This document shows, one piece after another, positions 10,963-20,784 of a stretch of 64,000 bases of DNA; position 1 is the stretch's first letter, and every line of letters starts with the position of its first letter. The stretch comes from Enterobacter asburiae. Its GTDB lineage: Bacteria; Pseudomonadota; Gammaproteobacteria; Enterobacterales; Enterobacteriaceae. The notes below the pieces were generated by a model that saw only the letters and a list, made by a program, of their open reading frames with translations, did not search any database and was not told the DNA's origin. The position numbers were made by a program, and so were the translations under genes. The stretch lies in NCBI RefSeq assembly GCF_024599655.1, contig NZ_CP102247.1, positions 4,774,001 through 4,838,000 on the forward strand, written 5' to 3'.

Positions 10963-11652
10963 ATGAATTCACAACGTTATGCACGTATCTGCGAAATGCT
11001 CGCCAGGCGTCAGCCTGACCTGACGGTCTGCATGGAGCAGGTGCATAAACCTCATAACGTCTCTGCTATCGTTCGTACCGCAGATGCCGTCGGTGTGCAT
11101 GAAGTGCACGCCGTCTGGCCGGACGGCCGTATGCGAAATACGGTCTCGGCGGCGGCAGGCAGCAACAGCTGGGTGTCTGTCAAAAATCATCACACCATTG
11201 CCGAAGCCGTATCGCACCTGAAAGGGCGCGGGATGCAGATCCTGGCCACTAACCTGTCCGCTAAAGCCGTAGATTTCCGCGAGATCGACTACACCCGCCC
11301 GACCTGCATTTTGATGGGTCAGGAGAAAACCGGGATCACCCAGGAAGCGCTGGATCTGGCGGATCGGGACATCATCATTCCGATGATCGGCATGGTCCAG
11401 TCTCTCAACGTCTCCGTGGCGTCCGCGCTCATTCTGTATGAAGCGCAGCGCCAGCGTCAAAACGCCGGGATGTACGAGCGCAGCAACAGCATGCTGCCGG
11501 AAGAGGAACAGCAGCGCCTGCTGTTTGAAGGTGGTTATCCGGTGCTGGCTCGCGTTGCGAAGCAGAAAAAATTGCCTTACCCCCACGTCAACGCGCAGGG
11601 CGAAATTGAAGCCAATGCCGAGTGGTGGGCCACCATGCAGTACGCCGGGTAA
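10963..11652 (+). CDS. trmH: tRNA (guanosine(18)-2'-O)-methyltransferase
   Basis: SPOUT-family methyltransferase that methylates the ribose of G18 in the tRNA D-loop using S-adenosylmethionine. The 229 residues show the SpoU motifs: motif 1 NVSAIVRTADAVGVHEVH, motif 2 ILMGQEKTGIT, and motif 3 IPMIGMVQSLNVSVASALIL, which forms the trefoil knot. The ATG lies four bases after the spoT stop and the stop is three bases before recG, so the gene is embedded in the operon. Confidence 0.97.
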   Translation: MNSQRYARICEMLARRQPDLTVCMEQVHKPHNVSAIVRTADAVGVHEVHAVWPDGRMRNTVSAAAGSNSWVSVKNHHTIAEAVSHLKGRGMQILATNLSAKAVDFREIDYTRPTCILMGQEKTGITQEALDLADRDIIIPMIGMVQSLNVSVASALILYEAQRQRQNAGMYERSNSMLPEEEQQRLLFEGGYPVLARVAKQKKLPYPHVNAQGEIEANAEWWATMQYAG

Positions 11653-11655
11653 GCG

Positions 11656-13737
11656 ATGAAAGGCCGCCTGCTGGATGCTATCCCGCTTAACAGCCTGACG
11701 GGCGTGGGCGCGGCGCAAAGCAATAAGCTGGCAAAAATTGGCCTGCACACCGTGCAGGATCTCCTGCTTCACCTCCCCCTGCGTTATGAAGACCGCACCC
11801 AGCTCTACAAGATTGGCGATCTCCTTCCCGCGATTTACGCCACCGTTGAAGGCGAGGTCCTGAACTGCAACATCACCTTCGGCGGACGCCGGATGATGAC
11901 CTGCCAGATCAGCGACGGCACCGGCATTCTCACCATGCGTTTTTTCAACTTCAGCGCGGCGATGAAAAACAGCCTGGCGACGGGCCGCAGGGTGCTGGCC
12001 TATGGCGAGGCCAAACGCGGGAAGTACGGCGCAGAGATGATCCACCCGGAGTACCGCGTGCAGGGCGATCTCAGCACGCCGGAAATGCAGGAGACGCTCA
12101 CCCCGGTTTATCCAACGACCGAAGGCATTAAACAGGCGACGCTGCGTAAGCTCACCGATCAGGCGCTGGAGCTGCTGGATACCTGCGCCATTACCGAACT
12201 GCTGCCGCCCGAGCTGGCGCAGGGCATGATGAGCCTGCCCGAGGCGCTGCGCACCCTGCACCGCCCGCCGCCAACGCTGCAGCTAAGCGATTTAGAAAGC
12301 GGCAAACACCCCGCCCAACAGCGTCTTATCCTTGAGGAATTACTGGCCCATAACCTGAGCATGCTGGCACTTCGCGCGGGCGCGCAGCGTTTCCACGCCC
12401 AGCCCTTAAGCCCGCGCGATGAGCTCAAAGATAATCTGCTGGCCTCTCTGCCGTTTAAGCCCACCGGTGCGCAGGCGCGCGTCACCGCCGAAATCGAACG
12501 CGATATGGCGCTCGACGTGCCGATGATGCGCCTGGTGCAGGGCGACGTAGGTTCCGGTAAAACGCTGGTCGCCGCGCTGGCGGCCCTGCGCGCGATCGCC
12601 CACGGTAAACAGGTGGCGCTGATGGCGCCGACCGAGCTGCTGGCCGAGCAGCACGCCAATAATTTCCGCGCCTGGTTTGCGCCGCTGGGGATTGAAGTGG
12701 GCTGGCTTGCCGGGAAGCAAAAAGGCAAAGCGCGTCTTGCGCAACAGGAGGCTATTGCCAGCGGGCAGGTGCAGATGATTGTCGGCACGCACGCCATCTT
12801 CCAGGAGCAGGTGCAGTTTAACGGTCTTGCGCTGGTGATTATCGACGAGCAGCACCGCTTCGGCGTGCATCAGCGTCTGGCACTGTGGGAGAAAGGCCTG
12901 CAGCAGGGCTTCCACCCGCACCAGCTGATCATGACCGCCACGCCGATTCCGCGCACCCTGGCGATGACCGCCTACGCCGATCTGGATACCTCCACCATCG
13001 ACGAACTGCCGCCGGGCCGTACGCCGGTCACAACGGTCGCCATTCCTGACACGCGCCGCAGCGATATCATCGACCGCGTGCGCAACGCCTGCACCCATGA
13101 AGGGCGTCAGGCCTACTGGGTCTGTACGCTGATTGAAGAGTCTGAACTGCTGGAAGCACAGGCTGCCGAAGCAACGTGGGAAGAGCTTAAGCTGGCGCTG
13201 CCGGAGCTGAACGTGGGTCTGGTTCACGGACGCATGAAGCCCGCTGAAAAACAGGCGGTGATGCAGTCGTTCAAACAGGGTGATTTGCATCTGCTGATCG
13301 CCACCACGGTGATCGAAGTCGGCGTGGACGTCCCGAATTCCAGCCTGATGATCATCGAAAACCCGGAACGTCTCGGCCTTGCCCAGCTCCACCAGCTGCG
13401 CGGGCGCGTTGGCCGTGGCGCGGTAGCGTCCCACTGCGTACTCCTCTATAAAGCCCCGCTCTCGAAAACCGCCCAGATGCGGTTGCAGGTGCTGCGCGAC
13501 AGCAACGACGGTTTTGTGATTGCGCAAAAAGACCTGGAGATCCGCGGCCCGGGCGAACTGCTCGGCACACGTCAGACGGGGAACGCGGAATTCAAAGTGG
13601 CGGATTTGCTGCGCGATCAGGCTATGATCCCTGAAGTTCAGCGCCTGGCTCGCCATATTCATGAACGCTACCCCGAACAGGCGGCAGCGTTAATTGAGCG
13701 CTGGATGCCGGAAACCGAGCGCTATTCCAACGCCTGA
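11656..13737 (+). CDS. recG: ATP-dependent DNA helicase RecG
   Basis: Branch-migrating helicase that regresses stalled forks and processes recombination intermediates and R-loops. The 693 residues have an N-terminal wedge/OB domain, then two RecA-like lobes: Walker A GDVGSGKT, Walker B in the form IIDEQHRFG, motif III MTATPIPRTLAM, and motif VI QLRGRVGRG. The C-terminal TRG motif region follows. The length equals E. coli. It ends two bases from the convergent gltS stop. Confidence 0.97.
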   Translation: MKGRLLDAIPLNSLTGVGAAQSNKLAKIGLHTVQDLLLHLPLRYEDRTQLYKIGDLLPAIYATVEGEVLNCNITFGGRRMMTCQISDGTGILTMRFFNFSAAMKNSLATGRRVLAYGEAKRGKYGAEMIHPEYRVQGDLSTPEMQETLTPVYPTTEGIKQATLRKLTDQALELLDTCAITELLPPELAQGMMSLPEALRTLHRPPPTLQLSDLESGKHPAQQRLILEELLAHNLSMLALRAGAQRFHAQPLSPRDELKDNLLASLPFKPTGAQARVTAEIERDMALDVPMMRLVQGDVGSGKTLVAALAALRAIAHGKQVALMAPTELLAEQHANNFRAWFAPLGIEVGWLAGKQKGKARLAQQEAIASGQVQMIVGTHAIFQEQVQFNGLALVIIDEQHRFGVHQRLALWEKGLQQGFHPHQLIMTATPIPRTLAMTAYADLDTSTIDELPPGRTPVTTVAIPDTRRSDIIDRVRNACTHEGRQAYWVCTLIEESELLEAQAAEATWEELKLALPELNVGLVHGRMKPAEKQAVMQSFKQGDLHLLIATTVIEVGVDVPNSSLMIIENPERLGLAQLHQLRGRVGRGAVASHCVLLYKAPLSKTAQMRLQVLRDSNDGFVIAQKDLEIRGPGELLGTRQTGNAEFKVADLLRDQAMIPEVQRLARHIHERYPEQAAALIERWMPETERYSNA

Positions 13738-13739
13738 TT

Positions 13740-14942
13740 TCAGGCAAACATCGGCAGCATCAGGTACAGCTTAATCACCAGCGCGTTGACGATATCAATG
13801 AAGAACGCCCCGACCATCGGGACCACCAGAAACGCCATGTGCGATGGCCCGAACCGTTCGGTGATCGCCTGCATGTTGGCGATAGCCGTTGGGGTAGCCC
13901 CCAGGCCAAACCCGCAGTGACCCGCCGCCAGCACAGCCGCATCGTAGTTTTTTCCCATCATGCGCCAGGTGACAAACATGGCGTATAGCGCCATAAACAG
14001 CGCCTGCACCGCCAGAATTGCGACCATCGGCAGCGCCAGCGAGGCCAGCTCCCACAGCTTGAGGCTCATCAGCGCCATCGCCAGGAACAGCGACAGGCAG
14101 ACGTTGCCGAGCACCGATACCGCCCGTTCAAACACGCGGTAGAAGCCCATCAGCGCCAGACCGTTGCTCAGGATCACCCCGATAAACAGCACGCAGACAA
14201 ACGTCGGCAGTTCAAACGCTGAGCCCGCCAGCCATTGCGCAACCACTTTGCCCACGGTCAAGCAGATGGCGATCGTCGCGATGGTTTCAATCAGCACCAG
14301 CGAGGTAATGCTGCGCCCGACGTCCGGCTTTTCGAACGCGGTCGGCACCAGCTCATCGTCAGGCCTGCCGTTGGGCGTGGTGGAGTGTTTAACCAGATAC
14401 CGCGCCACCGGGCCGCCAATCAGGCCACCTAGCACCAGACCAAAGGTCGCACAGGCCATCGCGACTTCAGTCGCGTTTTCAAAGCCGTAGCGCTCGATGA
14501 ACAGCTTGCTCCACGCCGCGCCGGTGCCGTGACCGCCCGAAAGGGTAATCGACCCCGCCAGCAGCCCCATCAGCGGATCCAGCCCCAGCAGCGTCGCCAT
14601 GCCGATGCCGATAGCGTTTTGCATCAGCAGCAGCCCCACCACCACAATCAGGAATACGCCGAGCACTTTACCGCCCGCCCGCAGGCTTGCCAGGTTGGCG
14701 TTCAGGCCGATGGTGGCAAAGAAGGCCAGCATTAGCGGGTCTTTCAGGGACATGTCAAAATCAATTTCCCAGCCCATGCTTTTTTTCAGTATCAGCAGGG
14801 CCAGCGCCACCAGCAGACCGCCGGCGACAGGTTCAGGAATGGTGTATTTCTTCAGAAGGGAAACGCTATGTACCAGCTTACGGCCAAGCAGTAAGACCAG
14901 CGTTGCGGCAACAAGGGTCGACAACGTATCGAGATGAATCAT
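13740..14942 (-). CDS. gltS: sodium/glutamate symporter GltS
   Basis: Sodium-coupled L-glutamate uptake protein of the inner membrane (ESS family). The 400 residues contain ten or more hydrophobic segments in two inverted halves, with re-entrant glycine-rich loops SITLSGGHGTGAAWS and AAGHCGFGLGATPTAIANM, the family's duplicated signature. The start MIHLDTLSTLVAATLVLLLG corresponds to E. coli. It converges on recG and is divergent from xanP. Confidence 0.96.
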   Translation of the reverse strand: MIHLDTLSTLVAATLVLLLGRKLVHSVSLLKKYTIPEPVAGGLLVALALLILKKSMGWEIDFDMSLKDPLMLAFFATIGLNANLASLRAGGKVLGVFLIVVVGLLLMQNAIGIGMATLLGLDPLMGLLAGSITLSGGHGTGAAWSKLFIERYGFENATEVAMACATFGLVLGGLIGGPVARYLVKHSTTPNGRPDDELVPTAFEKPDVGRSITSLVLIETIATIAICLTVGKVVAQWLAGSAFELPTFVCVLFIGVILSNGLALMGFYRVFERAVSVLGNVCLSLFLAMALMSLKLWELASLALPMVAILAVQALFMALYAMFVTWRMMGKNYDAAVLAAGHCGFGLGATPTAIANMQAITERFGPSHMAFLVVPMVGAFFIDIVNALVIKLYLMLPMFA

Positions 14943-15110
14943 AGAAGGCTCCTGTTATGCGCGTGTTCCATACACACGCGGCGTTATCCTGGGCCGGTTT
15001 GCGCTCTTCATGAGCTCCCGGCGCGAAAAAGTGTAATTTTTTTTCCCGATGCGTTGTAGAAAACCTGCTCACAGCGGCAGATTTTCTTCCCTTTTTTTGC
15101 TGGCAATCGT

Positions 15111-15138
15111 TTGCTTTTACCAGGTGGTCAGATAAAAT
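15111..15138 (+). promoter_or_regulatory. putative xanP promoter
   Basis: TTGCTT (15111-15116) and TAAAAT (15133-15138) are 16 bases apart, ending about 30 bases before the xanP start. Motif reading only. Confidence 0.4.
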
Positions 15139-15168
15139 GCCCGCTTTTCCACCGTGGGATTGCCGCCG

Positions 15169-16560
15169 ATGTCCGTTAACACCATAGAGTCGCCTGATGC
15201 GCAACCGATTGCGCAGAAGCAAAATAGCGAACTGATTTACCGCCTTGAAGACCGCCCGCCGCTGCCGCAAACGCTTTTCGCCGCCTGCCAGCATCTTCTG
15301 GCGATGTTTGTTGCGGTGATCACCCCGGCGCTGCTGATTTGCCAGGCGCTCGGTTTACCGGCGCAGGACACGCAGCACATTATCAGCATGTCTCTCTTCT
15401 CCTCCGGCGTGGCCTCGATTATTCAAATTAAAGCGTGGGGTCCGGTAGGGTCGGGATTATTGTCGATTCAGGGCACCAGCTTTAACTTCGTGGCACCGCT
15501 GATCATGGGCGGTACGGCGCTGAAAACCGGCGGTGCGGATGTCCCGACCATGATGGCGGCGCTGTTCGGCACGCTGATGCTGGCCAGCTGTACGGAGATG
15601 GTGATCTCCCGCGTTCTGCATCTGGCTCGCCGCGTCATCACCCCGCTGGTTTCCGGCGTGGTGGTGATGATTATCGGCCTGTCGCTGATCCAGGTGGGCC
15701 TGACCTCCATCGGCGGCGGCTATGCCGCAATGAGCGACCACACCTTCGGCGCGCCGAAAAACCTGCTGCTGGCGGGTGTGGTGCTGGCGATCATTATTCT
15801 GCTTAACCGTCAGCGTAACCCTTACCTGCGCGTCGCCTCGCTGGTGATCGCCATGGCGGCGGGTTACCTGCTGGCGTGGGCGTTGGGCATGCTGCCGGAG
15901 AACACCGCGCCGACCAACAGCGCGCTGATCACCGTTCCTACGCCGCTGTACTACGGACTGGGCATTGACTGGGGCCTGCTCCTGCCGCTGATGCTGGTCT
16001 TTATGATCACCTCTCTGGAGACCATCGGTGATATCACCGCCACCTCCGACGTCTCCGAGCAGCCGGTGTCCGGCCCGCTGTACATGAAGCGCCTGAAAGG
16101 CGGCGTGCTGGCGAACGGCCTGAACTCGTTTGTCTCTGCCGTATTCAACACCTTCCCGAACTCCTGCTTCGGTCAGAACAACGGCGTGATCCAGCTGACC
16201 GGCGTGGCCAGCCGCTACGTTGGTTTTGTGGTGGCGCTGATGCTGATCGTCCTCGGCCTGTTCCCGGCGGTAAGCGGCTTTGTGCAGCACATCCCTGAGC
16301 CGGTGCTGGGCGGCGCAACGCTGGTGATGTTCGGCACTATCGCGGCCTCCGGCGTGCGTATCGTTTCCCGCGAGCCGCTAAACCGCCGCGCGATCATGAT
16401 TATCGCGCTGTCGCTGGCCGTCGGTCTGGGTGTTTCCCAGCAGCCGCTGATCCTGCAGTTTGCGCCTGACTGGGTGAAAAACCTGCTCTCTTCCGGCATT
16501 GCCGCGGGCGGTATCACCGCTATCATTCTGAACCTCGTTTTCCCGCCTGAGAAAAATTGA
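15169..16560 (+). CDS. xanP: xanthine:proton symporter XanP
   Basis: High-affinity xanthine uptake by proton symport (nucleobase-ascorbate transporter, NAT/NCS2 family). The 463 residues match E. coli XanP (YicE); the NAT signature region is FPNSCFGQNNGVIQLTGV, with the conserved TM1 motif ACQHLLAMFVAVITPALL. The start MSVNTIES was chosen by homology over an in-frame ATG five codons upstream. It is followed by a strong stem-loop. Confidence 0.96.
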   Translation: MSVNTIESPDAQPIAQKQNSELIYRLEDRPPLPQTLFAACQHLLAMFVAVITPALLICQALGLPAQDTQHIISMSLFSSGVASIIQIKAWGPVGSGLLSIQGTSFNFVAPLIMGGTALKTGGADVPTMMAALFGTLMLASCTEMVISRVLHLARRVITPLVSGVVVMIIGLSLIQVGLTSIGGGYAAMSDHTFGAPKNLLLAGVVLAIIILLNRQRNPYLRVASLVIAMAAGYLLAWALGMLPENTAPTNSALITVPTPLYYGLGIDWGLLLPLMLVFMITSLETIGDITATSDVSEQPVSGPLYMKRLKGGVLANGLNSFVSAVFNTFPNSCFGQNNGVIQLTGVASRYVGFVVALMLIVLGLFPAVSGFVQHIPEPVLGGATLVMFGTIAASGVRIVSREPLNRRAIMIIALSLAVGLGVSQQPLILQFAPDWVKNLLSSGIAAGGITAIILNLVFPPEKN

Positions 16561-16566
16561 TTTCTC

Positions 16567-16595
16567 TCACGGCAGGCAGTCAATGCCTGCCGTGA
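16567..16595 (+). terminator. 12-bp stem-loop after xanP
   Basis: TCACGGCAGGCA and TGCCTGCCGTGA form a perfect 12-base-pair stem with a five-base loop directly after the xanP stop. The downstream T content is low (catctaatta), so it may act as a terminator or as an mRNA end stabiliser. Confidence 0.65.
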
Positions 16596-16679
16596 CATCT
16601 AATTACACCATTCCCGCCTTGAGGATTGCGCATAAATCGTGCATAACTCCCTTATGTGCGTTTTGCGGGATGGAAGACC

Positions 16680-18368
16680 ATGAAATTTATTGGAAAGCTC
16701 CTCATCTATCTTCTGGTAGCCCTGCTCATTGTGATGCTGGCGCTCTACATTCTGCTCCAGACCCGCTGGGGCGCGTCTCAGGTCAGCAGCTGGGTGACGG
16801 TGAATACCGACTACGAACTCAGTTTCGACAAGATGAATCATCGCTTTTCGTCGCCTTCCCACATCATTCTGGAAAACGTCACCTTCGGTCGGGACGGTAA
16901 ACCCGCCACGCTGGTAGCCAAAAAAGTCGATATTGGCCTGAGCAGCCGTCAGATAACCGATCCGCTGCATATGGACACTATCACCCTGTTCGACGGCACG
17001 CTGAATCTCTCGCCCCAGACGGCGCCGCTGCCTTTCCAGGCGGATCGCCTGCAGCTGAACAACATGGCCTTTAACAGCCCGAATACCGAATGGGACCTGA
17101 GCGCGCAGAAGGTTACTGGCGGCGTCAGCCCGTGGCAGCCGGAAGCGGGCAACGTGCTGGGGAACAACGCGCAGATTCAGATGAGCGCAGGCTCGCTGAC
17201 CCTGAACGGCGTACCGGCCACCAACGTGCTGATCGAGGGCCAGCTTAACGGCAAGGAGGTGGTGCTGAAAACGATTGGTGCCGATATGGCCCGCGGCTCG
17301 CTCACCGGCTCCGCCCTGCGCAACGCCGACGGGAGCTGGATTATCGACACCATGCGCCTGAACGAGATCCGCCTGCAGAGCGATAAAACGCTGATGGCGT
17401 TCTTCGCGCCGCTGGCCACCATCCCCTCTCTGCAGATTGGTCGTCTGGACGTGACAGACGCCCGGCTTCAGGGCCCGGACTGGGCGGTGACCGATCTCGA
17501 CTTAAGCCTGCGCAACCTGACGTTAAGCAAAGGCGACTGGCAGAGCCAGGAAGGCCGCCTGTCCATGAACGCCAGCGAGTTAATCTACGGCTCGCTGCAT
17601 CTTTTCGACCCGATCCTGAATGCGGAGTTTTCCCCACAGGGTATGGCACTGCGTCAGTTCACCTCCCGCTGGGAGGGCGGCATGGTACGCACCTCCGGCA
17701 GCTGGCTGCGCGACGGTAAAGCGCTGGTGCTGGACGATGTCGCTATCGCCGGGCTGGAATACACCCTGCCGCAGAACTGGAAAACGCTGTGGATGGAGCC
17801 TCTGCCGGAATGGCTGAACAGCGTCACGCTGCAAAAATTCGGCCTGAGCCGCAACCTGGTGATCGACATCGATCCCGCCTTCCCGTGGCAGATCACCTCT
17901 CTGGACGGTTATGGCGCAAACCTGCAGCTGGTGAAAGATCGCCAGTGGGGTATCTGGGGCGGCAGCGCAACCCTGAACGGCGCGGCGGCGACCTTTAACC
18001 GCGTGGACGTGCGTCGTCCGTCGCTGGCGCTGAATGCGAACGCCGCCACGGTGAACATTACCGACCTGAGCGCCTTTACCGAGAAAGGCATTCTGGAAGC
18101 CACGGCGACGGTTTCACAGCTGCCACAGCGGCAGACCACGGTGAGCCTGAACGGGCGCGGCGTGCCGCTCAACGTACTGCAGCAGTGGGGCTGGCCTGCG
18201 CTGCCGATTACGGGCGACGGCAATATTCAGCTCACCGCCAGCGGCAGCGTGCAGGCCAGCGCACCGTTGAAGCCAACGGTGAACGGTAAGCTGAACGCGG
18301 TGAATATGGATAAACAGCAGGTGCAGCAGACGATGACGGGCGGTGTGGTTTCACCACCGATGCAATAA
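16680..18368 (+). CDS. yicH: AsmA family protein YicH
   Basis: An AsmA-like protein of 562 residues: one N-terminal transmembrane anchor (FIGKLLIYLLVALLIVMLAL) followed by a long beta-rich periplasmic region of the kind proposed to move phospholipids between the membranes. The start at MKFIGKLL has a Shine-Dalgarno (ggaaga); an in-frame ATG eight codons earlier is less likely. It is close in length to E. coli YicH (569 residues). It lies downstream of xanP and ends at a REP element. Confidence 0.93.
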   Translation: MKFIGKLLIYLLVALLIVMLALYILLQTRWGASQVSSWVTVNTDYELSFDKMNHRFSSPSHIILENVTFGRDGKPATLVAKKVDIGLSSRQITDPLHMDTITLFDGTLNLSPQTAPLPFQADRLQLNNMAFNSPNTEWDLSAQKVTGGVSPWQPEAGNVLGNNAQIQMSAGSLTLNGVPATNVLIEGQLNGKEVVLKTIGADMARGSLTGSALRNADGSWIIDTMRLNEIRLQSDKTLMAFFAPLATIPSLQIGRLDVTDARLQGPDWAVTDLDLSLRNLTLSKGDWQSQEGRLSMNASELIYGSLHLFDPILNAEFSPQGMALRQFTSRWEGGMVRTSGSWLRDGKALVLDDVAIAGLEYTLPQNWKTLWMEPLPEWLNSVTLQKFGLSRNLVIDIDPAFPWQITSLDGYGANLQLVKDRQWGIWGGSATLNGAAATFNRVDVRRPSLALNANAATVNITDLSAFTEKGILEATATVSQLPQRQTTVSLNGRGVPLNVLQQWGWPALPITGDGNIQLTASGSVQASAPLKPTVNGKLNAVNMDKQQVQQTMTGGVVSPPMQ

Positions 18369-18372
18369 ACAA

Positions 18373-18442
18373 GCCGGGTGGCGGCTACGCCTTACCCGGC
18401 CTACGATCCCATGTAGGCCCGGTAAGCGAAGCGCCACCGGGC
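18373..18442. repeat. BIME: paired REP elements between yicH and yicI
   Basis: GCCGGGTGGCGGCTACGCC and an inverted GTAGGCCCGGTAAGCG...CGCCACCGGGC unit lie between the convergent yicH and yicI stops. They have the same consensus as the elements at 2633 and 59951. Confidence 0.9.
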
Positions 18443-18453
18443 ATTTTTACGGC

Positions 18454-20772
18454 TCAGAAGTGAACCACCACCTCATTCCCCTCGGCTTTCAGCACCACAC
18501 CCCACTCGCTGCCCGCGTGTGAACCGCCCTTCACGCCGCTCACCTTCTGCACGTTGCGCAAGCACACCGACCAGTTTTGCGCGTCTCCCGCGCCGGTAAA
18601 GGTCACGATGTCGCCCCGACGTGACGCCTTCAGCGTAAACGCCACGGAGCCGTCCGCCGCAGGCACTTCGCTCACCGCCGTTGCGCCATCGTCCAGGTTA
18701 AACAGCTGGAAGGCCGTCCCCTCATTCCACGCGTAGTCCGGCTTCTGGTTGTTGCTGCCCAGCGCCAGCAGGGTGTTATCGCGCACGTAGACCGGCAGGC
18801 TCATAAAATCGTGCTGCTGCTTATGCCAGCGGCTGCCCTGAATTTCGTCGTTGTGCCACAGGTGCGTCCATCGGTCTTCCGGCAGGTAGAACTGCACGTC
18901 GCCCGCCTCGGAGAACACCGGCGCGACCATCACCGAATCCCCCAGCATGTACTGACGGTCAAGATAATCGCACGCCGGATCGTCCGGGAACTCCAGCATC
19001 ATCGCCCGCAGCATCGGCGTGCCGAACTCGCGCGCCAGCGCCGCCTGATGATACAGATACGGCATCAGCTGACACTTCAGCTGCGTGAAGTGGCGCACCA
19101 CGTCGCAGGACTCGTCATCGTACGCCCACGGCACGCGGTAGGATTTGCTGCCGTGCAGGCGGCTGTGGCTGGAGAAAAGCCCGAACGCGCACCAGCGCTT
19201 GTAGACGTGCGCCGGAGCGGTGTTTTCGAACCCGCCGATATCGTGGCTCCAGAACCCGAAGCCGGACAGGCCAATCGACAGCCCGCCGCGCAGGCTTTCG
19301 GCCATCGATTCATAGTTGGCGTAGCAGTCGCCGCCCCAGTGCACCGGGAACTGCTGCGCACCGACGGACGCGGAGCGGGCAAACAGCACCGCCTCTTCTT
19401 CCCCCACCGTCTCTTTCAGCACGTTCCACACCAGCTCGTTATAGATGTAGGCGTAGTGGTTGTGCATCTTCTGCGGATCGGACCCGTCGAACCACTGCAC
19501 GTCCGTCGGGATACGCTCGCCGAAGTCGGTCTTGAAGCAGTCAACGCCGATATCCACCAGGCCTTTCAGCCTGTCGGCATACCACCGGCACGCGTCCGGG
19601 TTGGTGAAGTCATAGATCGCCAGCCCCGGCTGCCATTTGTCCCACTGCCACAGGGAGCCGTCCGGGCGCTTGAGCAGGTAACCCTTCTCTTTTAGCTCCC
19701 GGAAGATCGGGGATTTCTGGCCGATGTACGGGTTAATCCACACGCAGACCTTCAGCCCTTTCTCCTTCAGGCGGCGAATCATCCCTTCCGGGTCCGGGAA
19801 GGTCACCGGGTCCCACTCGAAATCGCACCACTGGAAGGCCTTCATCCAGAAGCAGTCGAAGTGGAAGACGTGCAGCGGCAGGTCGCGCTCGGCCATACCG
19901 TCGATAAAGCTGTTTACCGTCGCTTCGTCGTAGTTGGTGGTGAACGAGGTGGTCAGCCACAGGCCGAACGACCAGGCAGGCGGCAGCGCCGGACGCCCGG
20001 TGAACTGGGTATAGCGGTTCAGCACCTCTTTCGGCGTCGGGCCGTCGATCACGAAATACTCGAGATATTCCCCTTCCACGCTGAACTGCACTTTGGAGAC
20101 CTTCTCGGAGCCGACTTCAAACGAGACGTTTTCCGGGTGATTCACCAGCACGCCGTAGCCGCGGTTGGTCAGGTAGAACGGGATGTTTTTGTAGGACTGC
20201 TCGGTGCTGGTACCGCCGTCGCGGTTCCAGGTTTCGACCGTCTGGCCGTTGCGCACCAGCGCGGTAAAGCGCTCGCCCAGACCGTAGACCGTTTCCCCCA
20301 CGCCCAGATCCAGCCGTTCGAACACGTAATTGCGGTCGGCGTTGCTGTCCTGCACGTAGCCGTTGTTTTTCAGCTGGCTGCCGGTAATGCGCTGGCCGTT
20401 ACGCAGGAAATCCAGCGCCCAGAACTCGCCTTTGGTGACGCGCACGCTGACGCTGCCGCTTTTCAGCTCGGCAAACTCGGCGTTATTTTCAATCTCTACC
20501 TTCACGTCTTTCAGAACGTTCAGCGGATAGTGCGGGCCGTTATTCAGCACGCCCTGGAAGTGCTCGATACGCACCCCAACGATCCCTTCCTGCGGGGCAA
20601 ACAGGCGCACCGTGAACATCAACGTGTCGAGCTGCCAGGTGCGCTCGCGCACGTCGCGCGGCGCCACATACACCACCAGGTCATTGCCCTGCTGCTCCAC
20701 GTCGAACACCTGCACCGGATACGTCACGTTCAGGCCCGGTTGAATAAGCCAGTTTCCATCACTGATTTTCAT
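18454..20772 (-). CDS. yicI: alpha-xylosidase YicI
   Basis: Glycoside hydrolase family 31 enzyme that removes alpha-linked xylose, for example from isoprimeverose. The 772 residues equal E. coli YicI. The nucleophile motif KTDFGERIP (Asp416 in E. coli numbering) and the acid/base region around GGDCYANYESM (Asp482) are present. The N-terminal beta-sandwich and C-terminal beta domains are complete. It lies 12 bases downstream of yicJ on the same strand, so the transporter and the hydrolase form one operon. Confidence 0.97.
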   Translation of the reverse strand: MKISDGNWLIQPGLNVTYPVQVFDVEQQGNDLVVYVAPRDVRERTWQLDTLMFTVRLFAPQEGIVGVRIEHFQGVLNNGPHYPLNVLKDVKVEIENNAEFAELKSGSVSVRVTKGEFWALDFLRNGQRITGSQLKNNGYVQDSNADRNYVFERLDLGVGETVYGLGERFTALVRNGQTVETWNRDGGTSTEQSYKNIPFYLTNRGYGVLVNHPENVSFEVGSEKVSKVQFSVEGEYLEYFVIDGPTPKEVLNRYTQFTGRPALPPAWSFGLWLTTSFTTNYDEATVNSFIDGMAERDLPLHVFHFDCFWMKAFQWCDFEWDPVTFPDPEGMIRRLKEKGLKVCVWINPYIGQKSPIFRELKEKGYLLKRPDGSLWQWDKWQPGLAIYDFTNPDACRWYADRLKGLVDIGVDCFKTDFGERIPTDVQWFDGSDPQKMHNHYAYIYNELVWNVLKETVGEEEAVLFARSASVGAQQFPVHWGGDCYANYESMAESLRGGLSIGLSGFGFWSHDIGGFENTAPAHVYKRWCAFGLFSSHSRLHGSKSYRVPWAYDDESCDVVRHFTQLKCQLMPYLYHQAALAREFGTPMLRAMMLEFPDDPACDYLDRQYMLGDSVMVAPVFSEAGDVQFYLPEDRWTHLWHNDEIQGSRWHKQQHDFMSLPVYVRDNTLLALGSNNQKPDYAWNEGTAFQLFNLDDGATAVSEVPAADGSVAFTLKASRRGDIVTFTGAGDAQNWSVCLRNVQKVSGVKGGSHAGSEWGVVLKAEGNEVVVHF

Positions 20773-20784
20773 ACTCTCGTCCTC